From Bacteroidota bacterium (lineage in GTDB: Bacteria; Bacteroidota; Ignavibacteria; UBA10030): a DNA stretch of 5,099 nt. Shown here one piece after another: positions 1 through 5,099 of this stretch (position 1 is the stretch's first letter; every line of letters begins with the position of its first letter). The stretch is from assembly GCA_003519375.1 (NCBI GenBank), contig DOWV01000105.1, forward strand, positions 13,373 to 18,471, read 5' to 3'. Below the pieces are notes generated by a model. The model was not told where the DNA came from and did no database searches. It saw only the letters and a program-made list of their open reading frames with translations. The position numbers and the translations under genes are program-made.

Positions 1-360
1 CCCTTTCAATCCGCTGTCGAAAATGACGACCGGGATTTTCTTCCGGGCGGCAGCCGCGACCGGCCTCTGAAGCGCCGTGTTATCAAGGGGGGCCAGAACG
101 ATGCCTGATATCCCTTCCGTGACGAACTGTTCCACGATAGAGATCTGTTGAGCCCGGTCGTTTTCTTTCATCGGACCTTTCCACACGATCTCGACTCCCA
201 GCTCTTTCCCGGCTTCGCGGGCCCCTGCCTCAACCGCCTTCCAGAAAATATGCGTCGTCCCCTTCGGGATAACAGCGACCTTGAGTTTGGGTTGAGCGGC
301 TGTGATGCCCAGGAAGAAAATTGCACTGACAAGAGCCAACACCATGTGTTTCATCTTCAT
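1..360 (-). CDS. Periplasmic sugar-binding protein of an ABC transporter (N-terminal 120 residues, cut by window edge)
   Basis: This is the N-terminal part of a LacI/RbsB-fold (Peripla_BP_4 type) substrate-binding protein that would deliver a sugar to an ABC importer. The frame is open from ATG at 360 to base 1, so the C-terminal lobe is missing. Residues 1-22 are a Sec signal peptide: MKMKH, then a hydrophobic core (VLALVSAIFFLGI) and a likely cut after TAA. There is no lipobox cysteine, so a free periplasmic protein is expected. The mature part starts with a beta strand (KVAVIPKGTTHIFWK, residues 27-41). Family-typical strands follow at IVLAPLDNTAL (87-97) and IPVVIFDSGL (109-118). AAGGA at 367-371 lies 6 nt before the ATG and decides the start. 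The gene begins 20 bp after the proline dehydrogenase stop. A rhamnose-type ligand is inferred only from the neighbouring rhaEW; ribose, xylose or other sugars are possible. Confidence 0.9.
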   Translation of the reverse strand, partial: MKMKHMVLALVSAIFFLGITAAQPKLKVAVIPKGTTHIFWKAVEAGAREAGKELGVEIVWKGPMKENDRAQQISIVEQFVTEGISGIVLAPLDNTALQRPVAAAARKKIPVVIFDSGLKG

Positions 361-380
361 GATAGATCCTTCCCAAACGT

Positions 381-1307
381 TCAGGATGAAAACAATTTGC
401 GGGCGACAAACCAGACGTTGGCAGGCCGCTCAGCCAATCGGCGCACATACCATGGAAACCAGAAGGTTCCGTAACTGATCAGGACGCGCACGCGAAAACC
501 TTCACTGGCGAGCCGCTGCTGCTCCCGGACCTGGATGCCGTAGAGCAGGTGAAATTCATAGTTTTCTTTCGAGATGCCGATACGTCCGGCTTCGTCCTGG
601 ATGGAACGGATGAGTTTCATGTCGTGCGTTCCGACCACCAGGCGGGCACCGCTGGAGGATTGACCCAGCATCGTTTTCGACAATTTGAAGAAATTGGCGT
701 CGACATCAGACTTCTTCGCGTAGGCGATCGTCGCCGGCTCTTTGTATGCGCCTTTGACAAACCGGATTGCGGGAGCGAGCGGGAGAAGGTCGTTCAGATC
801 CTTCTCGGCTCGGAAGAGATACGCCTGGAGGCAGAGACCGACATCGCGGTGGTCTGCCCGGACAAGTCGGAACATTGCAAGCGTCCGATCGACATAGGCA
901 CTCTGCTCCATATCGATCCACACCATGGTTTTCCTCGCCTCGGCCTCAGTGACGATCGTGCGGAGGTTTTCGAGGCAGAGCGATTCATCGAGATCAAGAC
1001 CGAGATGCGTCAACTTGACCGAGACGTGGGTATCGAGGCCGGACTTCTGGATCTGCTTCAGCATCTCCACATAGTCCGCTGCCACCTTCCTGGCCTCCGC
1101 TGCATCAGAGACGTTTTCACCCAGGTGGGTGAAGACGGTCTGAATCGCCTGCTGCTTCAGCCGGCTCGCTCCTGCGATCGCATCTTCAAGGTTTTCCCCG
1201 GGCATGAAGCGCGACACTGCCCGCCGAATAAACCTATACTTCGGGAGCGCTTCACGAAGCTTGCGGTTCTCCGAGATCCATAACAACGCGTTACGAGCTA
1301 AACCCAT
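381..1307 (-). CDS. Proline dehydrogenase-family flavoenzyme (short, monofunctional PutA-domain type)
   Basis: At 308 residues this matches the short monofunctional proline dehydrogenases, FAD enzymes with a beta/alpha barrel that oxidise L-proline to pyrroline-5-carboxylate and pass electrons to quinone. Visible family blocks are VSVKLTHLGLDLD (95-107), WIDMEQSAYVD (130-140), LCLQAYLFR (158-166), RFVKGAYKEP (182-191), VGTHD (225-229), FHLLYG (252-257) and the C-terminal WYVRRLAERPANV (286-298). The paired arginines R289/R290 would bind the substrate carboxylate. In ordinary members the segment before them reads roughly VRxYVPYG; here it is VRVLISYG (273-280), so the active-site Tyr position is Leu276. 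Hydroxyproline or another imino acid is therefore a possible substrate. AAGGTG (1314-1319) sits 6 nt upstream of the ATG. No pyrroline-5-carboxylate dehydrogenase is in the window. The gene follows rhaEW after 115 bp and precedes the sugar-binding protein by 20 bp, an unusual setting for this family. Confidence 0.93.
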   Translation of the reverse strand: MGLARNALLWISENRKLREALPKYRFIRRAVSRFMPGENLEDAIAGASRLKQQAIQTVFTHLGENVSDAAEARKVAADYVEMLKQIQKSGLDTHVSVKLTHLGLDLDESLCLENLRTIVTEAEARKTMVWIDMEQSAYVDRTLAMFRLVRADHRDVGLCLQAYLFRAEKDLNDLLPLAPAIRFVKGAYKEPATIAYAKKSDVDANFFKLSKTMLGQSSSGARLVVGTHDMKLIRSIQDEAGRIGISKENYEFHLLYGIQVREQQRLASEGFRVRVLISYGTFWFPWYVRRLAERPANVWFVARKLFSS

Positions 1308-1422
1308 CTGTCACACCTTAGGCCTGTGTCGTAGAGAGAGCTGTGAGGTCGAAATATCATTCCCGCCTACCTCATAGAACTGAAGAGGCGGGCAGGTCGA
1401 CCAACATCCAGGTCAATCCGCC
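1308..1422 (-). other. Intergenic region rhaEW to proline dehydrogenase, with hairpin and repeated 7-mer
   Basis: This 115-bp gap is the only sizeable non-coding stretch in the window and is much longer than the other gaps (-4, 18 and 20 bp). It holds a GC-rich hairpin (1362-1392), three copies of aggtcga/aggtcaa (1346-1352, 1394-1400, 1410-1416) and an 8-bp palindrome, ggtcgacc (1395-1402). On the minus strand a TTGACC hexamer is present (1411-1416), but no good -10 box follows at 16-18 bp. A TGATAT (about 1353-1358) has only a poor -35 partner. An internal promoter or a processing/attenuation site is plausible but unproven. Confidence 0.5.
1362..1392 (-). repeat. GC-rich intergenic inverted repeat (hairpin)
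   Basis: The 7-bp arm cccgcct (1362-1368) is perfectly complementary to aggcggg (1386-1392). Three inner pairs (tca 1372-1374 with tga 1381-1383) can extend it around a 6-nt loop. On the transcribed strand the stem is followed by AATGATATTTCG, not a U-run, so it is not a typical factor-independent terminator. A role in mRNA processing, 3'-end stability of rhaEW or partial attenuation before the proline dehydrogenase gene would fit the place, but the sequence does not decide this. Confidence 0.45.
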
Positions 1423-3612
1423 CTATCGCAGAAACGCTTCCTGCAATCCGCCGTCGATGTTCAGTATCTGTCCCGTCGTCTTGGCAAGGCGGTCCGAAAG
1501 AAGCAGGAACACTGCCTCTGCCTGATCAGCAGGAGTTATCGCTTGCCTCGTAAGCGTTCGTTCAGCGTAGAACTGGGCAAGCCGTTGGCGGAGCACTTCA
1601 TCTGTCTCCTGATCGGAGAAAACAATCTTGTATTTCGCCAGCGAGGAGATGACCCGGTCTCGCGGGAACATCGCGCTCCCTTCCACCACCGTTGCCGGTG
1701 CGATGCCGTTTACTCTCACGAGCGGAGAAAGTTCCATGGCAAGCTCGCGTACGAGGTGGTTCGCAGCCGCCTTGCTCGTGTCATATGCCAGGCTTCCCCT
1801 CTTGGGCACGATAGCATTGACACTGGTGGTAAGAATGAACGAACCGCGGAGGCCCTGCTCCTTCCAGATCTTCCCTGCTTCGTCGGCGACAAGATAAGCG
1901 CCGATGACGTTCACAGCAAACGTCTGGGCCCATTTCTCATCGGGTATATGCCCCGAGATATCCGGCGGCACAAACACCCCCGCAGTCACGACGACGCCAT
2001 CAATGCCGCCATAGGCGAGGACGACATCCTCGAACATCTGCTTCATCGTCGCACGATTGGTGCTGTCGGCGGTCAGGCCGATCGAAGGTCCGCAATTCGA
2101 GATTCCCGTGCCGGCGACGCCGATGCCGAGGCCGAATTTGTCCGTGATTTCTTTCGCTGTAACCTTCGCTGCGTCGACGTTGAGATCAGCGCACACGACA
2201 TGGGCGCCCTCTTTCACCACCCGATGAGCGATCTCCCTTCCGATGCCGCTGCCGGCGCCGATCACGGCGACAATCTGGCGGGCGAGCTCTTTTTCGGGAG
2301 GCATGCGCTTCAGCTTTGCTTCTTCAAGGGGCCAGTACTCGATGTCAAACGCTTCCTGCTGGGGGAGCGGAATATACTCATCCATCGCCTCGGCACCCTG
2401 CATCACTTCCACCGCACAATTGTAGAATTCTGCAGTCACACGCGATTCGCTCTTGTCCTTTCCCCACGCGATCATCCCCAGTCCCGGAATAAGAATGACA
2501 GTCGGGTTGGGATCGCGCATCGCCGGAGAATCGGAGTGCTTGCAGCGATTGTAGTAGCTGGCGTAATCCTGGCGGTACCGGGCAAGGCCGTCTGTCAGTT
2601 TTCTTTTCAGCACTTCCACCGTCTCACCCGAGGGATCCCATTCGACGTAGAGCGGCTTAATTTTCGTCCGCAGGAAGTGATCGGGGCACGATGTCCCCAG
2701 CTCCGCCAGTCTTGGCGCATCGACACTGTTGACAAAACGGAGCATCGTGTCGTCGTCCTGAATTGTGGCGATGAATCGCTTCTGCTGGCTTACCTGCCCG
2801 CGCAGCCACGGAAGGATCTGGACAAGGGCCGCGCGCCGCGCCTCAGGTGCGAGGCTCTTGCAACGCTGTCCGCCGAACGTCTTCTCCCCCTTGTCGCGTG
2901 CAGCGATGAATTGTGCCGCCCGTTCTATCAGATCGAGCGTCAGATCGTAGCACGCCTTGCTGTCGTTTGCCCAGTTGATGATGCCATGCTGGCCGAGGAG
3001 AATTCCCCTGGCATTCGGATTCTTTCGGCACAGGTCCTGGAGTTTCATCCCGAGGTCGAATCCCGGACGCTGCCAGCCTGTCCAGATGACATCGTCGCCG
3101 AATATCTCCTTCGTCAGTGTCTGAGCGTTTTTCGAAGCGGCAACGGCGATCGCGGCATTCGGGTGCATGTGATCGACGTGCTTGTACGGAATGAACGAAT
3201 GGAGCGGCGTATCAATTGAGGCCGCCCGCGGGTTGAGATTGAACGTGCAATGCGGGTACATCCCCACCATCGCATCTTCGATATCCGACTTGGCGCCCTT
3301 CTTGTCCGTTTTCAGATACCTCGGCTGCAAAGCGACAAGTTTTTCCTGGTACAGCGAGGCGAAATTTTCTTTCGTCGACGTCCTCAGATCGCCTCCGGAG
3401 CCTTTCACCCAGAGTACATCGACCGATTGTGCGCTCAGCGGATCGAATTCGCTGACTTTGGCCGACGTGTTGCCGCCGCCGGTGTTCGTAATCCGCTGAT
3501 CGGAGCCGAGAAGATTCGAACGATAGATGAGAGATCCCACGGGATCGAGCTTCTGCGCTGCCGCATCATCCCAACAATAGTTGACAAACCGAAATGTCTT
3601 GTGTGTGCTCAA
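1423..3612 (-). CDS. rhaEW: Bifunctional rhamnulose-1-phosphate aldolase / L-lactaldehyde dehydrogenase (RhaEW type)
   Basis: This 729-residue protein fuses a zinc class II aldolase to a short-chain dehydrogenase. By family knowledge, the first half cleaves L-rhamnulose-1-phosphate to DHAP and L-lactaldehyde, and the second oxidises the aldehyde to L-lactate. The aldolase shows GGGNTSAK (45-52), KGSGGDL (70-76), the metal pair H148/H150 in DHMHP, and H209 in GQHG. A conserved linker follows (about 300-440, with GLGMIAWGKDKSES at 377-390). The dehydrogenase has the GAGSGIG nucleotide loop (452-458), D476 after the second strand (which favours NAD over NADP), N568, and the triad S597, Y610, K614 (YDTSK). 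It ends with GQILNIDGG (714-722), typical of the fold. Length and domain order match the family, with no break seen. The start is TTG at 3612: GAGGAG lies 6 nt before it and no suitable ATG is nearby. It follows the stand-alone aldolase by 18 bp. Action on another deoxyketose phosphate cannot be excluded. Confidence 0.93.
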   Translation of the reverse strand: MSTHKTFRFVNYCWDDAAAQKLDPVGSLIYRSNLLGSDQRITNTGGGNTSAKVSEFDPLSAQSVDVLWVKGSGGDLRTSTKENFASLYQEKLVALQPRYLKTDKKGAKSDIEDAMVGMYPHCTFNLNPRAASIDTPLHSFIPYKHVDHMHPNAAIAVAASKNAQTLTKEIFGDDVIWTGWQRPGFDLGMKLQDLCRKNPNARGILLGQHGIINWANDSKACYDLTLDLIERAAQFIAARDKGEKTFGGQRCKSLAPEARRAALVQILPWLRGQVSQQKRFIATIQDDDTMLRFVNSVDAPRLAELGTSCPDHFLRTKIKPLYVEWDPSGETVEVLKRKLTDGLARYRQDYASYYNRCKHSDSPAMRDPNPTVILIPGLGMIAWGKDKSESRVTAEFYNCAVEVMQGAEAMDEYIPLPQQEAFDIEYWPLEEAKLKRMPPEKELARQIVAVIGAGSGIGREIAHRVVKEGAHVVCADLNVDAAKVTAKEITDKFGLGIGVAGTGISNCGPSIGLTADSTNRATMKQMFEDVVLAYGGIDGVVVTAGVFVPPDISGHIPDEKWAQTFAVNVIGAYLVADEAGKIWKEQGLRGSFILTTSVNAIVPKRGSLAYDTSKAAANHLVRELAMELSPLVRVNGIAPATVVEGSAMFPRDRVISSLAKYKIVFSDQETDEVLRQRLAQFYAERTLTRQAITPADQAEAVFLLLSDRLAKTTGQILNIDGGLQEAFLR

Positions 3613-3618
3613 GAAATA

Positions 3619-3624
3619 CTCCTC
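3619..3624 (-). promoter_or_regulatory. Ribosome binding site that fixes the TTG start of rhaEW
   Basis: GAGGAG on the minus strand stands 6 nt before a TTG codon (3610-3612). It lies inside the 18-bp gap after the upstream aldolase stop (TGA at 3631-3633). No in-frame ATG occurs in the first hundred codons, and the aldolase motifs begin by residue 45, so the TTG is the only start that keeps the whole domain. Confidence 0.8.
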
Positions 3625-3630
3625 TGCTCC

Positions 3631-4401
3631 TCAGATTTTCATCTCGCGCCGCCGAACCTCTTCATCAAGTCTGTGCGCTATTCGTTCGACCTGCTTCCGG
3701 GGCATGAACACCGGTCCGCCGAGAGCGGACGCTCCGAGCCAGATGGTGGCGGCTTTATCAGCCATCATCATGGAGGCAAGCACGGCCTGGGTGGTCCGGC
3801 CGAGTGTGATGATTCCATGACTCTGCAGCAAAATGACCCGAGGATAGTTTTTTTTCCGTTTATGGAAGGATACGATACTGCGTTTTATTGATTGTGCCAG
3901 TTTCAGCCCGGGGTCGACATACGGAATGTACAACGATTCACTCCCGCAACAAACGACCTCATCCGGAAAGATCCTGTGTGCTGCAAACTGCCCGGCACGT
4001 GAAGAGCAAAGGATCTTGTTCACCGCCGTCGCATGCGTGTGCCCGACGAACTCGACACCGGGAAGACTCAGCAAGTACGCATGGAAAAGAGCTTCGACCG
4101 AGGGTTTCTTGTCTCCGGTGTCAACCCGGCTTTCGTAGAGCGCAGCGTCGATTTGCTCATCTGTTGCCGACCGACGACCCAGCACCTCGAACAAAGGAGT
4201 CACCCGGCATTCTACCATGTCCTCCGGCCGCATGCCGCCGAGATTACTTCCGCTGGCTTTGACAATGAATCTGTCCCTGTCAATCCTCGCAGACGTATTT
4301 CCCTCACCCAGAATTGCCCATCCCCTGTCTGGACGACCCAGTTCATGCGACAGCCCCAGCAAGGCCTCTTTTCTTTGATCCGAGTCCGACGTTCCGTTCA
4401 T
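3631..4401 (-). CDS. Stand-alone class II aldolase/adducin-family protein (probable sugar-phosphate aldolase)
   Basis: This 256-residue single-domain protein belongs to the zinc-dependent class II aldolase/epimerase family (FucA, RhaD and AraD relatives), which cleaves or epimerises ketose phosphates in the cytoplasm. Motifs in order are GEGNTSAR (32-39), KASGSNL (48-54, phosphate binding), E103 in KPSVEALFH (the place of the catalytic Glu), the metal pair H121/H123 in GHTHATAVN, and H195 in QSHG. All expected metal ligands are present, so it should be active. Its precise substrate is not readable; a deoxyketose-1-phosphate such as fuculose or rhamnulose phosphate is suggested by the neighbour rhaEW. 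Its ATG overlaps the upstream stop as ATGA (4398-4401), implying translational coupling, with AGAGGA just before the start. An A8 tract (3848-3855) lies in the KRKKNY region and contains an in-frame A AAA AAC heptamer. It is separate from, and only loosely similar to, the aldolase half of RhaEW. Confidence 0.88.
   Translation of the reverse strand: MNGTSDSDQRKEALLGLSHELGRPDRGWAILGEGNTSARIDRDRFIVKASGSNLGGMRPEDMVECRVTPLFEVLGRRSATDEQIDAALYESRVDTGDKKPSVEALFHAYLLSLPGVEFVGHTHATAVNKILCSSRAGQFAAHRIFPDEVVCCGSESLYIPYVDPGLKLAQSIKRSIVSFHKRKKNYPRVILLQSHGIITLGRTTQAVLASMMMADKAATIWLGASALGGPVFMPRKQVERIAHRLDEEVRRREMKI
4398..4401 (-). promoter_or_regulatory. ATGA stop/start overlap coupling the upstream gene to the aldolase
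   Basis: On the minus strand the aldolase ATG (4401-4399) and the upstream TGA (4400-4398) share bases. This arrangement normally allows ribosomes that terminate to restart at once, so the two products are probably made in linked amounts. It is the strongest sign that the upstream gene belongs to the same pathway operon. Confidence 0.75.
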
Positions 4402-5099
4402 GTTCCTCTTTGGACAGTGAGCTGCACTTCGCCGATCCTGACATTCCTTCTCACCTCACCGGCAGGCCACACGGCGGGTGGAAGCAGCCGCTCGAAAGGC
4501 GCCTGCTTGAGCGGGAGTTCAACGAGCTTCGAATCCTGCTTCTGGCGTGCGATGCACCAAACTGTGGCTTTTCCTTTCCAGCTCAGACTATCCTTCGCTG
4601 GTGCCGCAAAGAGCCTCAGGGTGTGCTTTCCCGGTGTCACCGGCACTTTGTACCACTGCGATTTCCCCTCCTGGTATTCCGTCGAAACCGGAACCGTGAG
4701 TCCATCCAGTTGTGCCGTGACGTTCAAAGCGATTTTCTTCCCTGTTCCGCTTTGGGCAAGCAGGACCGCCATGAGCCCTTCGGTCGCGTTTTCGGCGACG
4801 GTGAATGACAGTTCCAGCGCTCCGGTGCCCGCGGGAGGAACAATGAGTGTGCCCTCTTTCACGATCGGCCCGGGACGAGCTTTCGACAGACTTTCAACGG
4901 CGCTCCGAAGAAGCCTGGACGCGGAGCTCTGCGTCTTGAGTATCGAGGGATTCAGGATTTTGGCATCGGATGAAACGCTGTGCAACGAGACTGTCCAAGT
5001 CTCACCGGTTCTGCCTGCAAGATCGAACACCGCGCCAGCTATCAACGGCTCAGTAGCCTCACCGACTGGGAACACCTCATAGACGGCGGTTTCAAAACC
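4398..5099 (-). CDS. C-terminal part of an unrecognised beta-rich protein, possibly carbohydrate-active (cut by window edge)
   Basis: An open frame runs from base 5099 to the TGA at 4398-4400, giving 233 residues of the C-terminus of a larger protein. It starts in mid-protein with GFETAVYEVFPVGEATEP. A GTG at 5073-5075 could be mistaken for a start, but coding sense continues upstream to the edge. The rest alternates short hydrophobic strands with Gly/Pro/Thr turns (for example LELSFTVAENATEG, WYKVPVTPGKHTLRLFAAP and SWKGKATVWCIARQ). This is the look of beta-sandwich or carbohydrate-binding-like modules at the end of a secreted glycosidase or lipoprotein. No catalytic motif, membrane segment or named domain can be recognised here, and its location cannot be read without the N-terminus. 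The stop overlaps the aldolase start by 4 bp, so the two are co-translated. A glycoside hydrolase accessory region is a guess from context. Confidence 0.75.
   Translation of the reverse strand, partial: GFETAVYEVFPVGEATEPLIAGAVFDLAGRTGETWTVSLHSVSSDAKILNPSILKTQSSASRLLRSAVESLSKARPGPIVKEGTLIVPPAGTGALELSFTVAENATEGLMAVLLAQSGTGKKIALNVTAQLDGLTVPVSTEYQEGKSQWYKVPVTPGKHTLRLFAAPAKDSLSWKGKATVWCIARQKQDSKLVELPLKQAPFERLLPPAVWPAGEVRRNVRIGEVQLTVQRGT

Noticed and set aside
549..1283. Plus-strand open frame (244 codons) opposite the proline dehydrogenase gene
   Set aside because: It is antisense to a gene with all proline dehydrogenase motifs in order and gives a protein with no family-like features.
1362..1392. 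Hairpin as a factor-independent terminator
   Set aside because: No T-run follows the stem on either strand, and the downstream genes are closely spaced in the same direction.
1543..3219. Long plus-strand open frame (558 codons) opposite rhaEW
   Set aside because: It lies fully antisense to a gene with clear catalytic motifs in two domains, its translation has no recognisable domain, and it is rich in Arg/His/Cys as expected of a GC-biased shadow frame.
3848..3855. A8 tract in the aldolase gene containing an in-frame A AAA AAC slippery heptamer, as a possible programmed -1 frameshift
   Set aside because: A -1 shift would read 29 codons and then stop, losing metal ligand H195. No clear downstream stimulatory structure was seen, and the zero-frame product is complete. 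It is more likely an ordinary Lys-rich stretch and a place for sequencing or replication slippage.
3250..3891. Plus-strand open frame (213 codons) across the rhaEW/aldolase junction
   Set aside because: It runs over the stop, ribosome binding site and start of two minus-strand genes and has no sequence support of its own.
5073..5075. GTG as the start of the right-edge gene
   Set aside because: The same frame stays open and protein-like to the window edge (GFETAVYE before the GTG), and no ribosome binding site is evident, so the gene is truncated rather than starting here.
4033..5082. Long plus-strand open frame (349 codons) opposite the aldolase and the edge gene
   Set aside because: It spans the boundary of two minus-strand genes joined by an ATGA overlap and has no recognisable motif, so it is an antisense shadow.

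Overview
This window holds part of one leftward (minus-strand) catabolic operon. It has five protein-coding genes, two of them cut by the window edges. Read in the direction of transcription (right to left) they are: the C-terminal end of an unrecognised beta-rich protein (5099-4398); a stand-alone class II aldolase (4401-3631); a fused class II aldolase/short-chain dehydrogenase of the RhaEW type (3612-1423); a short FAD-type proline dehydrogenase-like enzyme (1307-381); and the N-terminus of a periplasmic sugar-binding protein of an ABC transporter (360-1). Gaps are -4, 18, 115 and 20 bp, all genes point the same way, and every readable start has a Shine-Dalgarno-like sequence, so one transcript is likely. 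The operon promoter must lie to the right of the window; no convincing promoter or factor-independent terminator is visible.

The clearest theme is use of a 6-deoxysugar, most likely L-rhamnose. The binding protein would capture the sugar in the periplasm. RhaEW would split L-rhamnulose-1-phosphate into DHAP and L-lactaldehyde and oxidise the lactaldehyde to L-lactate. The second aldolase may cleave a related sugar phosphate. The isomerase, kinase and ABC membrane/ATPase subunits are not in the window.

The odd member is the proline dehydrogenase-like gene between rhaEW and the binding protein. It keeps the barrel and the paired substrate-binding arginines, but it carries Leu276 where ordinary proline dehydrogenases have a conserved active-site Tyr. 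That position is associated with proline versus hydroxyproline choice. A role in degrading the imino acid part of hydroxyproline- and rhamnose-containing plant glycoproteins is a testable but speculative idea.

The organism looks like a Gram-negative-type bacterium with moderately high GC. The binding protein has a plain Sec signal peptide with no lipobox cysteine. The gene complement resembles Acidobacteria, PVC or Bacteroidetes/Ignavibacteria-type lineages, but the sequence alone does not settle the phylum. The many long plus-strand open frames are shadows of the real minus-strand genes. The only non-coding stretch of any size is the 115-bp gap at 1308-1422, which holds a GC-rich hairpin and three copies of a 7-bp motif.
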